A stretch of DNA of 64,000 bases. Source: Rhizobium sp. NXC24. Its GTDB lineage: Bacteria; Pseudomonadota; Alphaproteobacteria; Rhizobiales; Rhizobiaceae. The DNA is taken from positions 124,001-188,000 of the forward strand of contig NZ_CP024314.1 of NCBI RefSeq assembly GCF_002944315.1, read 5' to 3'. The translations under genes and the position numbers were made by a program. Positions 57,456 to 64,000 of the stretch are shown in pieces. How positions within the stretch are numbered: the first letter of the stretch is position 1; each line of letters starts with the position of its first letter. A model generated the notes under the pieces. The model was not told the DNA's origin, made no database searches, and was given only the letters and a program-made list of their open reading frames with translations.

Positions 57456-58244
57456 ATGATTTCCGGAAAGACGAAGATTTTCTATATGCTGGCGGATCCG
57501 ATCGGACACGTCAGGACGCCCGAGGTGATCAATCCGGTCTTCGCTGCGCGGGGCATCGATGCTGTGATGGTGCCAATTCACTATACGCCAGAGGATTTCG
57601 TGCTCGGCTGGTCGGCGATGAAGCGGACAAAGAATCTGGGCGGAATCGTCGTCAGCGTACCGCTAAAAGAGCAGGCGCTTGAGCTTGCTGACGAAGCCGA
57701 TGATGTTGCCAGCGAGCTGGGGGCCGCCAACGTGATCAGGAGAACCGACGACGGCCGGATGATCGCGACAAATTTGGATGGGCGAGGCTTCCTTCGCGGC
57801 GTGCTGAATGAAGGGGTTGATGCCCGCGATCGAAGAGTATTGTTGGTCGGGGCCGGTGGTGCCGGGAAAGCGATTGCATTCAGTCTGGCAAAAACCGGTT
57901 GCCGTTCCCTTCGGGTAAGCGACGTCGATGGCGCGCGCGCTCAGGCGCTGGTCCACGAGATCAGCAGGCGTTATCCCGATTTCGATGTCACCACCTCGGG
58001 CAACCATCTCGCTGATATCGATTTGCTGATCAACGCCACGCCATGCGGCCTATATCCGGACAAGGACCCGTTGCCGGTCGACGTCTCGGAACTGCGGCCG
58101 GACATCATGGTCGCCGACATCATTATGAAGCCGCGCGAAACGCCGCTGCTGAAAGCCGCCCAAGCGGCCGGTTGCGAAATCCGCTATGGCGCAGGCATGC
58201 TCGACTCGCAGATTGACCTAATGGTCAGCTATTTTGGATATTAG
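57456..58244 (+). CDS. Shikimate dehydrogenase-family protein (AroE paralog)
   Basis: 262 aa from the ATG at 57456 behind GAAAGG. The catalytic lysine is in VVVSVPLKEQA and the partner Asp in NLDGRGF; the NAD(P) motif is VLLVGAGGAGKAIAFSL. The shikimate-binding Ser pair of normal AroE (S-x-S-P) is replaced here by GHVRTPEVIN, so the substrate is probably not shikimate. It converges on the GntR gene. In this island it may oxidise or reduce a hydroxylated ring or acid intermediate. Confidence 0.82.
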   Translation: MISGKTKIFYMLADPIGHVRTPEVINPVFAARGIDAVMVPIHYTPEDFVLGWSAMKRTKNLGGIVVSVPLKEQALELADEADDVASELGAANVIRRTDDGRMIATNLDGRGFLRGVLNEGVDARDRRVLLVGAGGAGKAIAFSLAKTGCRSLRVSDVDGARAQALVHEISRRYPDFDVTTSGNHLADIDLLINATPCGLYPDKDPLPVDVSELRPDIMVADIIMKPRETPLLKAAQAAGCEIRYGAGMLDSQIDLMVSYFGY

Positions 58245-58264
58245 AAACGCATCGGAGCGGCGGT

Positions 58265-59002
58265 CTATTTCCCATAATCGAGTGAGAGCTTGGCCGTCAG
58301 ATTCTGGTTCAGGAACTCCATGAACCGGCCTCTGAACTGGACAGCATGCAAATGCGCCTGATGTTCCGCGGCGTCGGCATTTTGTTCCTCGATGGCGGCA
58401 ACCATTGCCGTATGGCCTTCCGCCAGCTCTTCGACGGAGAGGTTCGGATCCAGCGATTGATATTTGAAATGAAAGAACAAGAGGCGTCGCCCCTCCTGCA
58501 GGAGGCGGCGATATGAATCGGCGAAGTAGGAGTTTCTGCAGGCGTAGGCAATGGACATATGAAATTCGAAGTTCTTCTCGATCATTCCGATGCAATCACC
58601 GGAGATCAACGCCTTCTGAGCCTCGACCTCGTAGTTTTTCTGGGCGGCACGGATCTTTGTGAAGTCCGCACTCGTGCGATGTAGTGCAGCAAGGCGCGTT
58701 ACCACGCGCTGCAAAAGATCCAGGGCATCCAGGAATTCCGGCATTTTGTCGAATTCCATCGGCGTTACGATCGTGCTGCGGTTCGGCAGAATTTGAACCA
58801 GTCCTTCGCCTGAAAGCCGGACCAGGGCTTCCCGAATGGGCGATCTCGACAGGTCAAAGCGCTCGCTGAGACTTATTTCATCCAGAGGAGCGCCAGGAGC
58901 GATATGAACGCGCAGGATATCATCGCGGAGCTTTTGGTAGACACGAGAGCTGCCCGTCTCCTTGGGCGTTTCGGCTTTTTGATCGGTGCGCTGTTCTCGC
59001 AT
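58265..59002 (-). CDS. GntR-family regulator (FCD subfamily)
   Basis: 245 aa. N-terminal winged helix (VYQKLRDDILRVHIAPGAPL ... FDLSRSPIREALVRLSGEGLV) and a C-terminal all-helical FCD domain, with FHMSIAYACRN and EGHTAMVAAI giving metal/ligand histidines. AGGAG lies just before the ATG. A degenerate copy of the GTCG-N9-CGAC dyad lies in its own promoter, and better copies lie near aconitase X/DHDPS and the ABC transporter. It is therefore the likely repressor of the whole island, released by a pathway intermediate. Confidence 0.9.
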   Translation of the reverse strand: MREQRTDQKAETPKETGSSRVYQKLRDDILRVHIAPGAPLDEISLSERFDLSRSPIREALVRLSGEGLVQILPNRSTIVTPMEFDKMPEFLDALDLLQRVVTRLAALHRTSADFTKIRAAQKNYEVEAQKALISGDCIGMIEKNFEFHMSIAYACRNSYFADSYRRLLQEGRRLLFFHFKYQSLDPNLSVEELAEGHTAMVAAIEEQNADAAEHQAHLHAVQFRGRFMEFLNQNLTAKLSLDYGK

Positions 59003-59111
59003 CCTGTACTCCTAAATCGCTGCCTCGCGTTTCGCGGTGGTCACCTGTTGTCAATGACCTGACTCTGCGCCGCACGCAACGTTTTTTGCCTGCCGAAGCA
59101 GGCTGAGTTAT

Positions 59112-59145
59112 TTGTCGACATTAAAACTACAATTCTTGCGGTCAA
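59112..59145 (-). promoter_or_regulatory. Autoregulatory operator/promoter of the GntR gene
   Basis: TTGTCG-ACATTAAAA-CTACAA at 59112-59132 matches the dyad with one mismatch in the second arm. On the minus strand TTGACC (59145-59140), a 16-bp spacer and TAATGT (59123-59118) make a promoter whose -10 lies in the dyad. Confidence 0.5.
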
Positions 59146-59187
59146 CAAGTTTCGGCATTGGAACAGGAAATCAAGCGGAGACTTTTG

Positions 59188-60906
59188 TCAGACGGACAGC
59201 CAAGCGGGAAGGGCGAGATCGACATAACCCTTGCATGCGGCATCCACACACCGCTCCAAGCTTCCGAAATAGAAGCCCTTGTTGACCGCGGCGGGGCCGT
59301 AGTGGGCATATTTTCCTGAGTTCGTCAGGATATTTCTGACTTCACGCGCCACAACAGGTTCGCCGATCAGACACCAGCAGGTATCGTTCATGAACTTGCC
59401 GCCGAAGTCGGAGATTGTCTTCACATAACCTGCAGCCTTTGCCTTTTCGAACACGTCGCGTCCGCAGGTGATGATGAGACTGACGCCGTCAGCCTTTTTT
59501 CTGCCGGCGCATAGTTTGGAAAGTCGCTCGCATTCCGTCAGCGAAAAGTGGGGATTGCCGAGGGAAACGAGGTCCACGTCTGGTGTGACGGCGTTGTTCA
59601 ACTCGTGCCAGGTTTCCGTCAATTCCTCGACACTGACGATATGGCTTCTGCAATCGGAAGCTCCCGTTGCTTCCTCGACAGTCCCGGCTTCCGGAGTAAT
59701 GCTTACGATATGGAACATCGCCGCCGCGGAGGTGGTCGCAAAAGCTGCGCCGAACGCCTTGAGGTCATCACGCGAAATCGCCAGGTCTTCCAGCCCGCAA
59801 ATCACAGGTATGTCGTTCGTAGCAATCTTTCCGATATGGTATCCCAGCGCAGGGTAATAGGAATCGTCCGGTTCGAGCGGCCGTGGGACATCGATCCTGA
59901 GCGTCGCAAGGCGCTTGGATTCCACATGGCAGTCGGCGTTCGGCGCGCGTCCCGTGATGGCGACCAGAATGTCGAGGTAGTCGGGATATTTCATCGTCCG
60001 CGCGCCCAGGACGGAATTTGCGAAGACGACCGCGTTTGACTCCGCCCACGCGATCTGCTGGCCGAATACCGGCGCGCCGTCGAGCAGATAGGGAGCGCAG
60101 GTGTAGGTCGGCTTGACGCCCATCTTCACATAGGTTTCCGCCAGCTCGTCAGATGGGAGGCCCATTTTGTCGTCGACTCCGAGGTGTTTCCATTGGCGGC
60201 GGTCGACGCAAAGGGCGTTCATAGACGAAGGCACCCTGACACGACCTCCCAAATCGAGGAGCCTTTTGGCGAATTCCAACCCTGCCGGGCCGTGATAGAA
60301 ACATCCGTCGATATGCGCCATGTCGATATCGATGAGGCTGTTGGCACCTTCGAGCTGGGCGGTGCGTATGATGATCCGCATCGCGACCTTTCCAGCCTCC
60401 CCATACGCCCCGGCAAGGAAATGGCGATCGTTTTCCGTGAGATCGAAGCCATCTAGGTCGAGGTGTGGCAAGTCATCCCCGCCGGACACCGAAGATGGTG
60501 GAGTATCGAGGACCTCGACTGAACCGTGCCGCACGACCGCGTGGGAGGCGCTTGCCAGCGACGCGAAATCCTCGGGTTTGAGGCAAACAACTGGAATCCC
60601 CTTGTCGAAAAGCTCCTTGGCTATGATGACGCCAAGGGTGAGGATCGTCTCCCTGTGCTGGAAAATGAGGGCTTTCGGGGCGTGCCCGTTCATCAGGAGC
60701 TCGAATATCGCAAGGCTCCCGGCGCATGATCCCCGTCCGCTGGGAATGGCCAGTACCTTTCCGCATACGCTTTTGCCATTAAGGGGATGATGGGTGTCGA
60801 TGACCTCTCCCGTTTTCGGGTTCACCCCTCCCATGAAGCTAAGGCCGATATTCGCGAACAGAACCTCGCCAGCTTGCGCCCCCTGCACGAGACATTCTCC
60901 CAACAT
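59188..60906 (-). CDS. Aconitase X, probable cis-3-hydroxy-L-proline dehydratase
   Basis: 572 aa from the ATG at 60906, preceded by AAGGAAGG; the frame runs back to 61023 through the operators and is not used. Small swivel domain (about 1-130, with IPSGRGSCAGSLAIFELL) and large aconitase-X domain (about 165-572, with IDGCFYHGPAGLEFA, and NDTCWCLIGEPVV near the end) are fused in one chain, the type I arrangement. Characterised type I AcnX enzymes dehydrate cis-3-hydroxy-L-proline to delta1-pyrroline-2-carboxylate. The ornithine-cyclodeaminase-family protein could reduce that product to L-proline. Confidence 0.85.
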   Translation of the reverse strand: MLGECLVQGAQAGEVLFANIGLSFMGGVNPKTGEVIDTHHPLNGKSVCGKVLAIPSGRGSCAGSLAIFELLMNGHAPKALIFQHRETILTLGVIIAKELFDKGIPVVCLKPEDFASLASASHAVVRHGSVEVLDTPPSSVSGGDDLPHLDLDGFDLTENDRHFLAGAYGEAGKVAMRIIIRTAQLEGANSLIDIDMAHIDGCFYHGPAGLEFAKRLLDLGGRVRVPSSMNALCVDRRQWKHLGVDDKMGLPSDELAETYVKMGVKPTYTCAPYLLDGAPVFGQQIAWAESNAVVFANSVLGARTMKYPDYLDILVAITGRAPNADCHVESKRLATLRIDVPRPLEPDDSYYPALGYHIGKIATNDIPVICGLEDLAISRDDLKAFGAAFATTSAAAMFHIVSITPEAGTVEEATGASDCRSHIVSVEELTETWHELNNAVTPDVDLVSLGNPHFSLTECERLSKLCAGRKKADGVSLIITCGRDVFEKAKAAGYVKTISDFGGKFMNDTCWCLIGEPVVAREVRNILTNSGKYAHYGPAAVNKGFYFGSLERCVDAACKGYVDLALPAWLSV

Positions 60907-61004
60907 CCTGCACCTTCCTTCCCTGTTTTCTCGGTCGGACGCTTCTTGTCGTAGTCCATCACCGCAGACGCGTTGGATAGCGTTCGGCATGCTAATTTTT
61001 ATGC

Positions 61005-61058
61005 TTGACTTTGTCGACATCAAGACGACATAAATATTCAGTCGACATCGAGACGACA
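61005..61058 (+). promoter_or_regulatory. Promoter with two operators between aconitase X and DHDPS-family genes
   Basis: TTGTCG-ACATCAAGA-CGACAT (61011-61031) and GTCG-ACATCGAGA-CGAC (61041-61057) are two dyads 28 bp apart. TTGACT (61005-61010) directly precedes the first, with a poor -10 (CATAAA) 18 bp on. GCTTGACTTTGTCGACAT here is identical over 18 bases to 35047-35064 in the transporter promoter. Confidence 0.7.
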
Positions 61059-61180
61059 GAATTCAGCCGCCCGCTGGTCCGTAAGATCCGATGTCTTCGG
61101 CCGCTTCCTGTCGAGTACGACACCGCGCCGGGAGCGCGTACTAGTCGCACGTGCCCAATTATTGAAACCGGAGACACCCA

Positions 61181-62059
61181 ATGAAACTTTCAGGCGTCAT
61201 GCCCGCTCTCGTCACGCCGTTCGACAAGAACAACAGGATCGACTTCAAGGCCTTCGAGAAGCTTCTCGCCCATTTGCGCGAAGCGGGGGTGACCGGTTGG
61301 GTTCCGAATGGCTCGACCGGGGAATATTTCAGCCAGTCCAACGAAGAGCGGCGCGATGTTCTGAAGTTCGTCCGCGATTTTGCCAAGCCAGGTGAAATCC
61401 TGATTGCCGGGACCAATGCGCCTGCCACCCGCGAGGTGATCGAGCAGACGGCGATGGCCAAAGATATCGGCTACGACACTGTCCTGCTCGCACCGCCCTT
61501 CTACACCCGCCCGACCCAGGAAGAGCTCATCAAGCATTACGAAACGGTGCTCGATGCGGTCGATGTCAATCTGGTCCTCTACAGCTATCCGGCAAAGGAC
61601 GGTTCCGACATCAGCTTCGAACTGATGGACCATTTCGCTGACAATCCGCGCGTCATTGGCATCAAGGAAAGCTCCGGCGTGTTGCAGCGCGCCGTCGACA
61701 TCGCCAGCCGCTACGAGGGCAAGATCCAGCTCGTCAGCGGCTCGGACGACATTGCGCTCGACTTTATGTTCTGGGGCGCCGAATCCTGGATTTGCGGCCC
61801 GTCCAACTGCATGGCCAAGGCATGCTGCGATCTCGACCGCACCTATAAGGCGGGAGACCTCGGCAAGGCCCGCGAGATGATGAAGACGCTCTACCGCGCC
61901 ATGAACATCCTCGAGTCAGGCAAGTTCGTGCAGAAGATCAAATATGGCTGCGAATTGCAGGGCATGCCCGTCGGCGAATGCCGCGCGCCGCTCGGCCCGC
62001 TCACCGATGCCGAGAAGGCGGAATTCAAGGCGGCGATGGAACCGATCCTGAATTGGTAA
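61181..62059 (+). CDS. DHDPS-family deaminase, probable 4-hydroxy-pyrroline-2-carboxylate deaminase
   Basis: 292 aa, class I aldolase barrel. GSTGE (44-48), Tyr134 in LYSYP and the Schiff-base Lys162 in GIKESSG are present. Family members include dihydrodipicolinate synthase, but followed by a hydroxyproline-type epimerase and a DadA-like oxidase it best fits delta1-pyrroline-4-hydroxy-2-carboxylate deaminase, which yields 2-oxoglutarate semialdehyde and ammonia. GGAGA precedes the ATG. First gene of the right-hand operon, under the paired operators. Confidence 0.87.
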   Translation: MKLSGVMPALVTPFDKNNRIDFKAFEKLLAHLREAGVTGWVPNGSTGEYFSQSNEERRDVLKFVRDFAKPGEILIAGTNAPATREVIEQTAMAKDIGYDTVLLAPPFYTRPTQEELIKHYETVLDAVDVNLVLYSYPAKDGSDISFELMDHFADNPRVIGIKESSGVLQRAVDIASRYEGKIQLVSGSDDIALDFMFWGAESWICGPSNCMAKACCDLDRTYKAGDLGKAREMMKTLYRAMNILESGKFVQKIKYGCELQGMPVGECRAPLGPLTDAEKAEFKAAMEPILNW

Positions 62060-62122
62060 CCGACGTTGCGGAGTGGCGTGCTGCCGCTCCGCGATTTCAT
62101 TGGTATTCGGGGGAGATTTGAG

Positions 62123-63157
62123 ATGCGCTTCAAGAAAGTCCTGTCCGTGGTCGATTGCCATGCCGAGGGCGAAAGCGGCAAGGTCATCGTCGGTGGAGTC
62201 GGCCAGGTGCCGGGCAAGACGATGTTCGACAAGAAGCTCCATCTCGAAGCTCAGATGGACGACATCCGCAAGATGGTCCTGTTCGAACCGCGCGGCGCCG
62301 TCTGGCACAACGCCAACATCGTCCTGCCGTCGAACCACCCGGATGCTGATATGGGCTACGTCATCCTCGAGACGACTGAGTACCCTGCTATGTCCGGGTC
62401 GAATACGATGTGCGTGGCGACGGTTCTTCTGGAAACGGGGATCCTGCCGATGCAGGAACCCGTCACCAACCTGACATTGGAGTCGCCGGCAGGCCTGATC
62501 CGCGTTCGGTGCGAATGCTCGGACGGCAAGGTGACAAGCGTCCGCCTCGTGAACCAGCCGGCGTTCTGCTACCACATCGACCGTTACATCGAGGTCGCCG
62601 GGCTTGGTAGCGTGCGCGTCGACATCGTCTATGGCGGGATGACCTACACCATGGTCGATGCCGCCGATCTCGGCTTTGCGATCGATCCCTCCGAAGCGCG
62701 CGATCTCTGCGAAGTTGGCCAGAAGCTGAAGTTCGCGGCCGCCGAACAACTTGCCGTCGAGCATCCCGAAAACCCCGCCATTCCGGGTATCACCAATACC
62801 GAATTCATGGGGCCGTTGCGGCGCGAGAACGGGCAACTCGTCTCAAGAAATTGCGTCGTCGTTTCGCCGGGCCGCTGCGACCGCTCGCCCTGCGGCACGG
62901 GCTCGTCGGCAAGGCTCGCATTGCTGCATGCCAAGGGTCTCATGAAGGAGGGAGAAACCCTCATCCATGAATCGATCACGGGCAGCAGGTTTACCTGCAC
63001 CATTGATGGGCTGGCGAAGGTCGGCCGCTACGATGCCGTCGTTCCCGCCATCGCAGGACAGGCTTGGATCACCGGCCTATACCAGATGGGCATGGATCCG
63101 ACGGACCCCTATCAGCAGGGTTTCACGGTGGCTGACACCTGGATGACCACCGTCTGA
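62123..63157 (+). CDS. Proline racemase superfamily protein (Ser/Cys type), probable 4-hydroxyproline 2-epimerase
   Basis: 344 aa. The catalytic pair is Ser91 (YPAMSGSN) and Cys257 (DRSPCGTGSS). It would epimerise trans-4-hydroxy-L-proline to cis-4-hydroxy-D-proline, the substrate of the D-hydroxyproline oxidase type encoded next. It has the same length as the enzyme at 44997 and the same Ser/Cys pair, but the sequences differ throughout, so they are not a recent duplication. GGGGAG precedes the ATG at 62123; it lies 63 bases after the deaminase. Confidence 0.88.
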   Translation: MRFKKVLSVVDCHAEGESGKVIVGGVGQVPGKTMFDKKLHLEAQMDDIRKMVLFEPRGAVWHNANIVLPSNHPDADMGYVILETTEYPAMSGSNTMCVATVLLETGILPMQEPVTNLTLESPAGLIRVRCECSDGKVTSVRLVNQPAFCYHIDRYIEVAGLGSVRVDIVYGGMTYTMVDAADLGFAIDPSEARDLCEVGQKLKFAAAEQLAVEHPENPAIPGITNTEFMGPLRRENGQLVSRNCVVVSPGRCDRSPCGTGSSARLALLHAKGLMKEGETLIHESITGSRFTCTIDGLAKVGRYDAVVPAIAGQAWITGLYQMGMDPTDPYQQGFTVADTWMTTV

Positions 63158-63184
63158 GAAAGCCTCCCGGAGAGAGTTGAGAAT

Positions 63185-64000
63185 ATGAAGTCGGAACGGA
63201 ACCTTGTGGTGGTCGGAGCGGGTATCATCGGCGTTGCCATCGCCTATGAGCTTCAGCGCCGCGGCAAGTCAGTGATCATTGTCGACCGGGACGAGCCGGG
63301 CCGGGGTGCTTCGTTCGGCAACATGGCCTCCATCGCCGTCACCGAGTTCATGCCTGCGTCGCGCCCCGCCATCTGGAAACAGATGCCGAAATGGCTGCTC
63401 GATCCGGAAGGGCCGGTGAGGGTACGGCCGTCCTACATGCCGAAACTCACGCCTTGGTTCGCGCGCTTCCTGGCCGCCAGCAGGCGATCCAAGCTGAGGC
63501 AGCTCGAAGGGCAGGGAGCCGCACTCTGCAAGCGTGTCTACGAGGATTTGCTTCCGCTCCTTCGAGACACGGGCCTGTCTGACATGCTGACGGAGGAAGG
63601 GTGCCTCGCGCTCTACGCCAACGATGCCGAACTTGCCGCCGACCGCGATCATATCGAAATTCTCGAACGCTTCGGTTTTGTGCACAGGCATCTCGGGCGC
63701 GATGATGTCCGCGCGCTGGAGCCGGAGATCAGTGATCGGATCACTAGGGCAGTCCTGTTTCCCGACAATCGCTCCATTCGCGATCCTTACAAGCTGGTGG
63801 TCGGCATATTCGACAAGTTCAAGGAACTTGGCGGGAAATTCATCAAGGGCGACGTCGCTGGATTCGACAGTTCGGCTTCGGGTGTGGATGCCGTCAGGCT
63901 CGCAGATGGCCGTGCCATCGGCACGGACCAGCTCGCGCTCTGCGCCGGAGCCTTCACGGCGCGCATATCGAAACAGTTCGGAGAGCCGATCCCGCTCGAG
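63185..64000 (+). CDS. DadA-like FAD oxidoreductase, C-terminus outside window
   Basis: 272 codons are open to the right edge with no stop. The N-terminus MKSERNLVVVGAGIIGVAIA has the FAD-binding GxGxxG motif, and GASFGNMASIAVTEFMP replaces the usual DadA glycine block. It lies 27 bases after the epimerase-family gene. In hydroxyproline clusters the enzyme at this place is cis-4-hydroxy-D-proline dehydrogenase/oxidase, producing delta1-pyrroline-4-hydroxy-2-carboxylate for the deaminase upstream. Confidence 0.85.
   Translation, partial: MKSERNLVVVGAGIIGVAIAYELQRRGKSVIIVDRDEPGRGASFGNMASIAVTEFMPASRPAIWKQMPKWLLDPEGPVRVRPSYMPKLTPWFARFLAASRRSKLRQLEGQGAALCKRVYEDLLPLLRDTGLSDMLTEEGCLALYANDAELAADRDHIEILERFGFVHRHLGRDDVRALEPEISDRITRAVLFPDNRSIRDPYKLVVGIFDKFKELGGKFIKGDVAGFDSSASGVDAVRLADGRAIGTDQLALCAGAFTARISKQFGEPIPLE

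Noticed and set aside
58265..59002. GntR regulator considered as BioR
   Set aside because: Its likely operators are GTCG-N9-CGAC, not TTATMKATAA, and it lies 49 kb from the biotin operon inside the catabolic island.

Overview
The window looks like chromosome or megaplasmid DNA of a Rhizobium/Agrobacterium-type alphaproteobacterium. The evidence is a bioBFDAZ operon with a TTATCTATAA BioR-type operator (a rhizobial arrangement), Aap-type amino-acid ABC transporter genes, TadE/TadG pilus genes, high-GC codon use and many catabolic clusters, each with its own regulator. I found no rRNA, tRNA, CRISPR array, insertion sequence or phage gene. Two genes run off the ends: an aldehyde dehydrogenase at the left and a DadA-like FAD oxidoreductase at the right. 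LEFT PART (1-17.7 kb). After the aldehyde dehydrogenase come a LysR regulator and a divergent pair (a DsbA-family protein and a metallo-beta-lactamase-fold protein with a degenerate metal motif). Next is the minus-strand biotin operon bioB-F-D-A-Z, with a 4-base overlap at every junction. A D-alanine/L-alanine catabolic operon (alr-dadA-ridA) follows, divergent from an Lrp-type regulator. Then come glutathione-independent formaldehyde dehydrogenase and a three-gene TadG-TadE-TadE set. MIDDLE (17.9-34.6 kb). A candidate structured RNA leader precedes a plus-strand cluster of FAD oxidase, LysR, DUF1338 2-oxoadipate dioxygenase/decarboxylase, antiquitin-type aldehyde dehydrogenase and aminotransferase. 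Together these would take L-pipecolate through 2-aminoadipate and 2-oxoadipate to D-2-hydroxyglutarate, the lysine route known from Pseudomonas putida. Downstream are a recombination scar (a malonyl-CoA-synthetase-like fragment under a small winged-helix gene), an FdhF/YdeP oxidoreductase, a frameshifted MFS transporter, an AraC regulator, two small exported proteins (one MliC-like), a PlsC-type acyltransferase and a chemotaxis receptor. RIGHT PART (34.9-64 kb). This is one large catabolic island, probably for hydroxyproline-like cyclic imino acids or related modified amino acids. An amino-acid ABC transporter is interleaved with a dimethylformamidase-like hydrolase, a class III aminotransferase, a sulfatase and a proline-racemase-superfamily enzyme. 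A TetR gene faces a second operon: hydantoinase/oxoprolinase A and B subunits, a TIM-barrel isomerase, a glycerate-2-kinase-like kinase, a highly divergent enolase-family protein and an ornithine-cyclodeaminase-family reductase. Then come a DadA-like oxidase with a tautomerase, an AroE-like dehydrogenase, a GntR regulator, aconitase X, a DHDPS-family deaminase, a second proline-racemase-superfamily enzyme and another DadA-like oxidase. The last four match the known 3- and 4-hydroxyproline routes. A repeated dyad, GTCG-N9-CGAC, lies in the transporter promoter, upstream of the GntR gene and in the aconitase X/DHDPS divergent region, which suggests one regulon spanning about 26 kb. The most novel part is the kinase plus enolase-like pair. 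The enolase-like protein keeps the Mg ligands, both active-site lysines and the phosphate-binding Arg-Ser, but has lost the positions equivalent to His159, Glu209 and His373, so it probably performs a different elimination or isomerisation.
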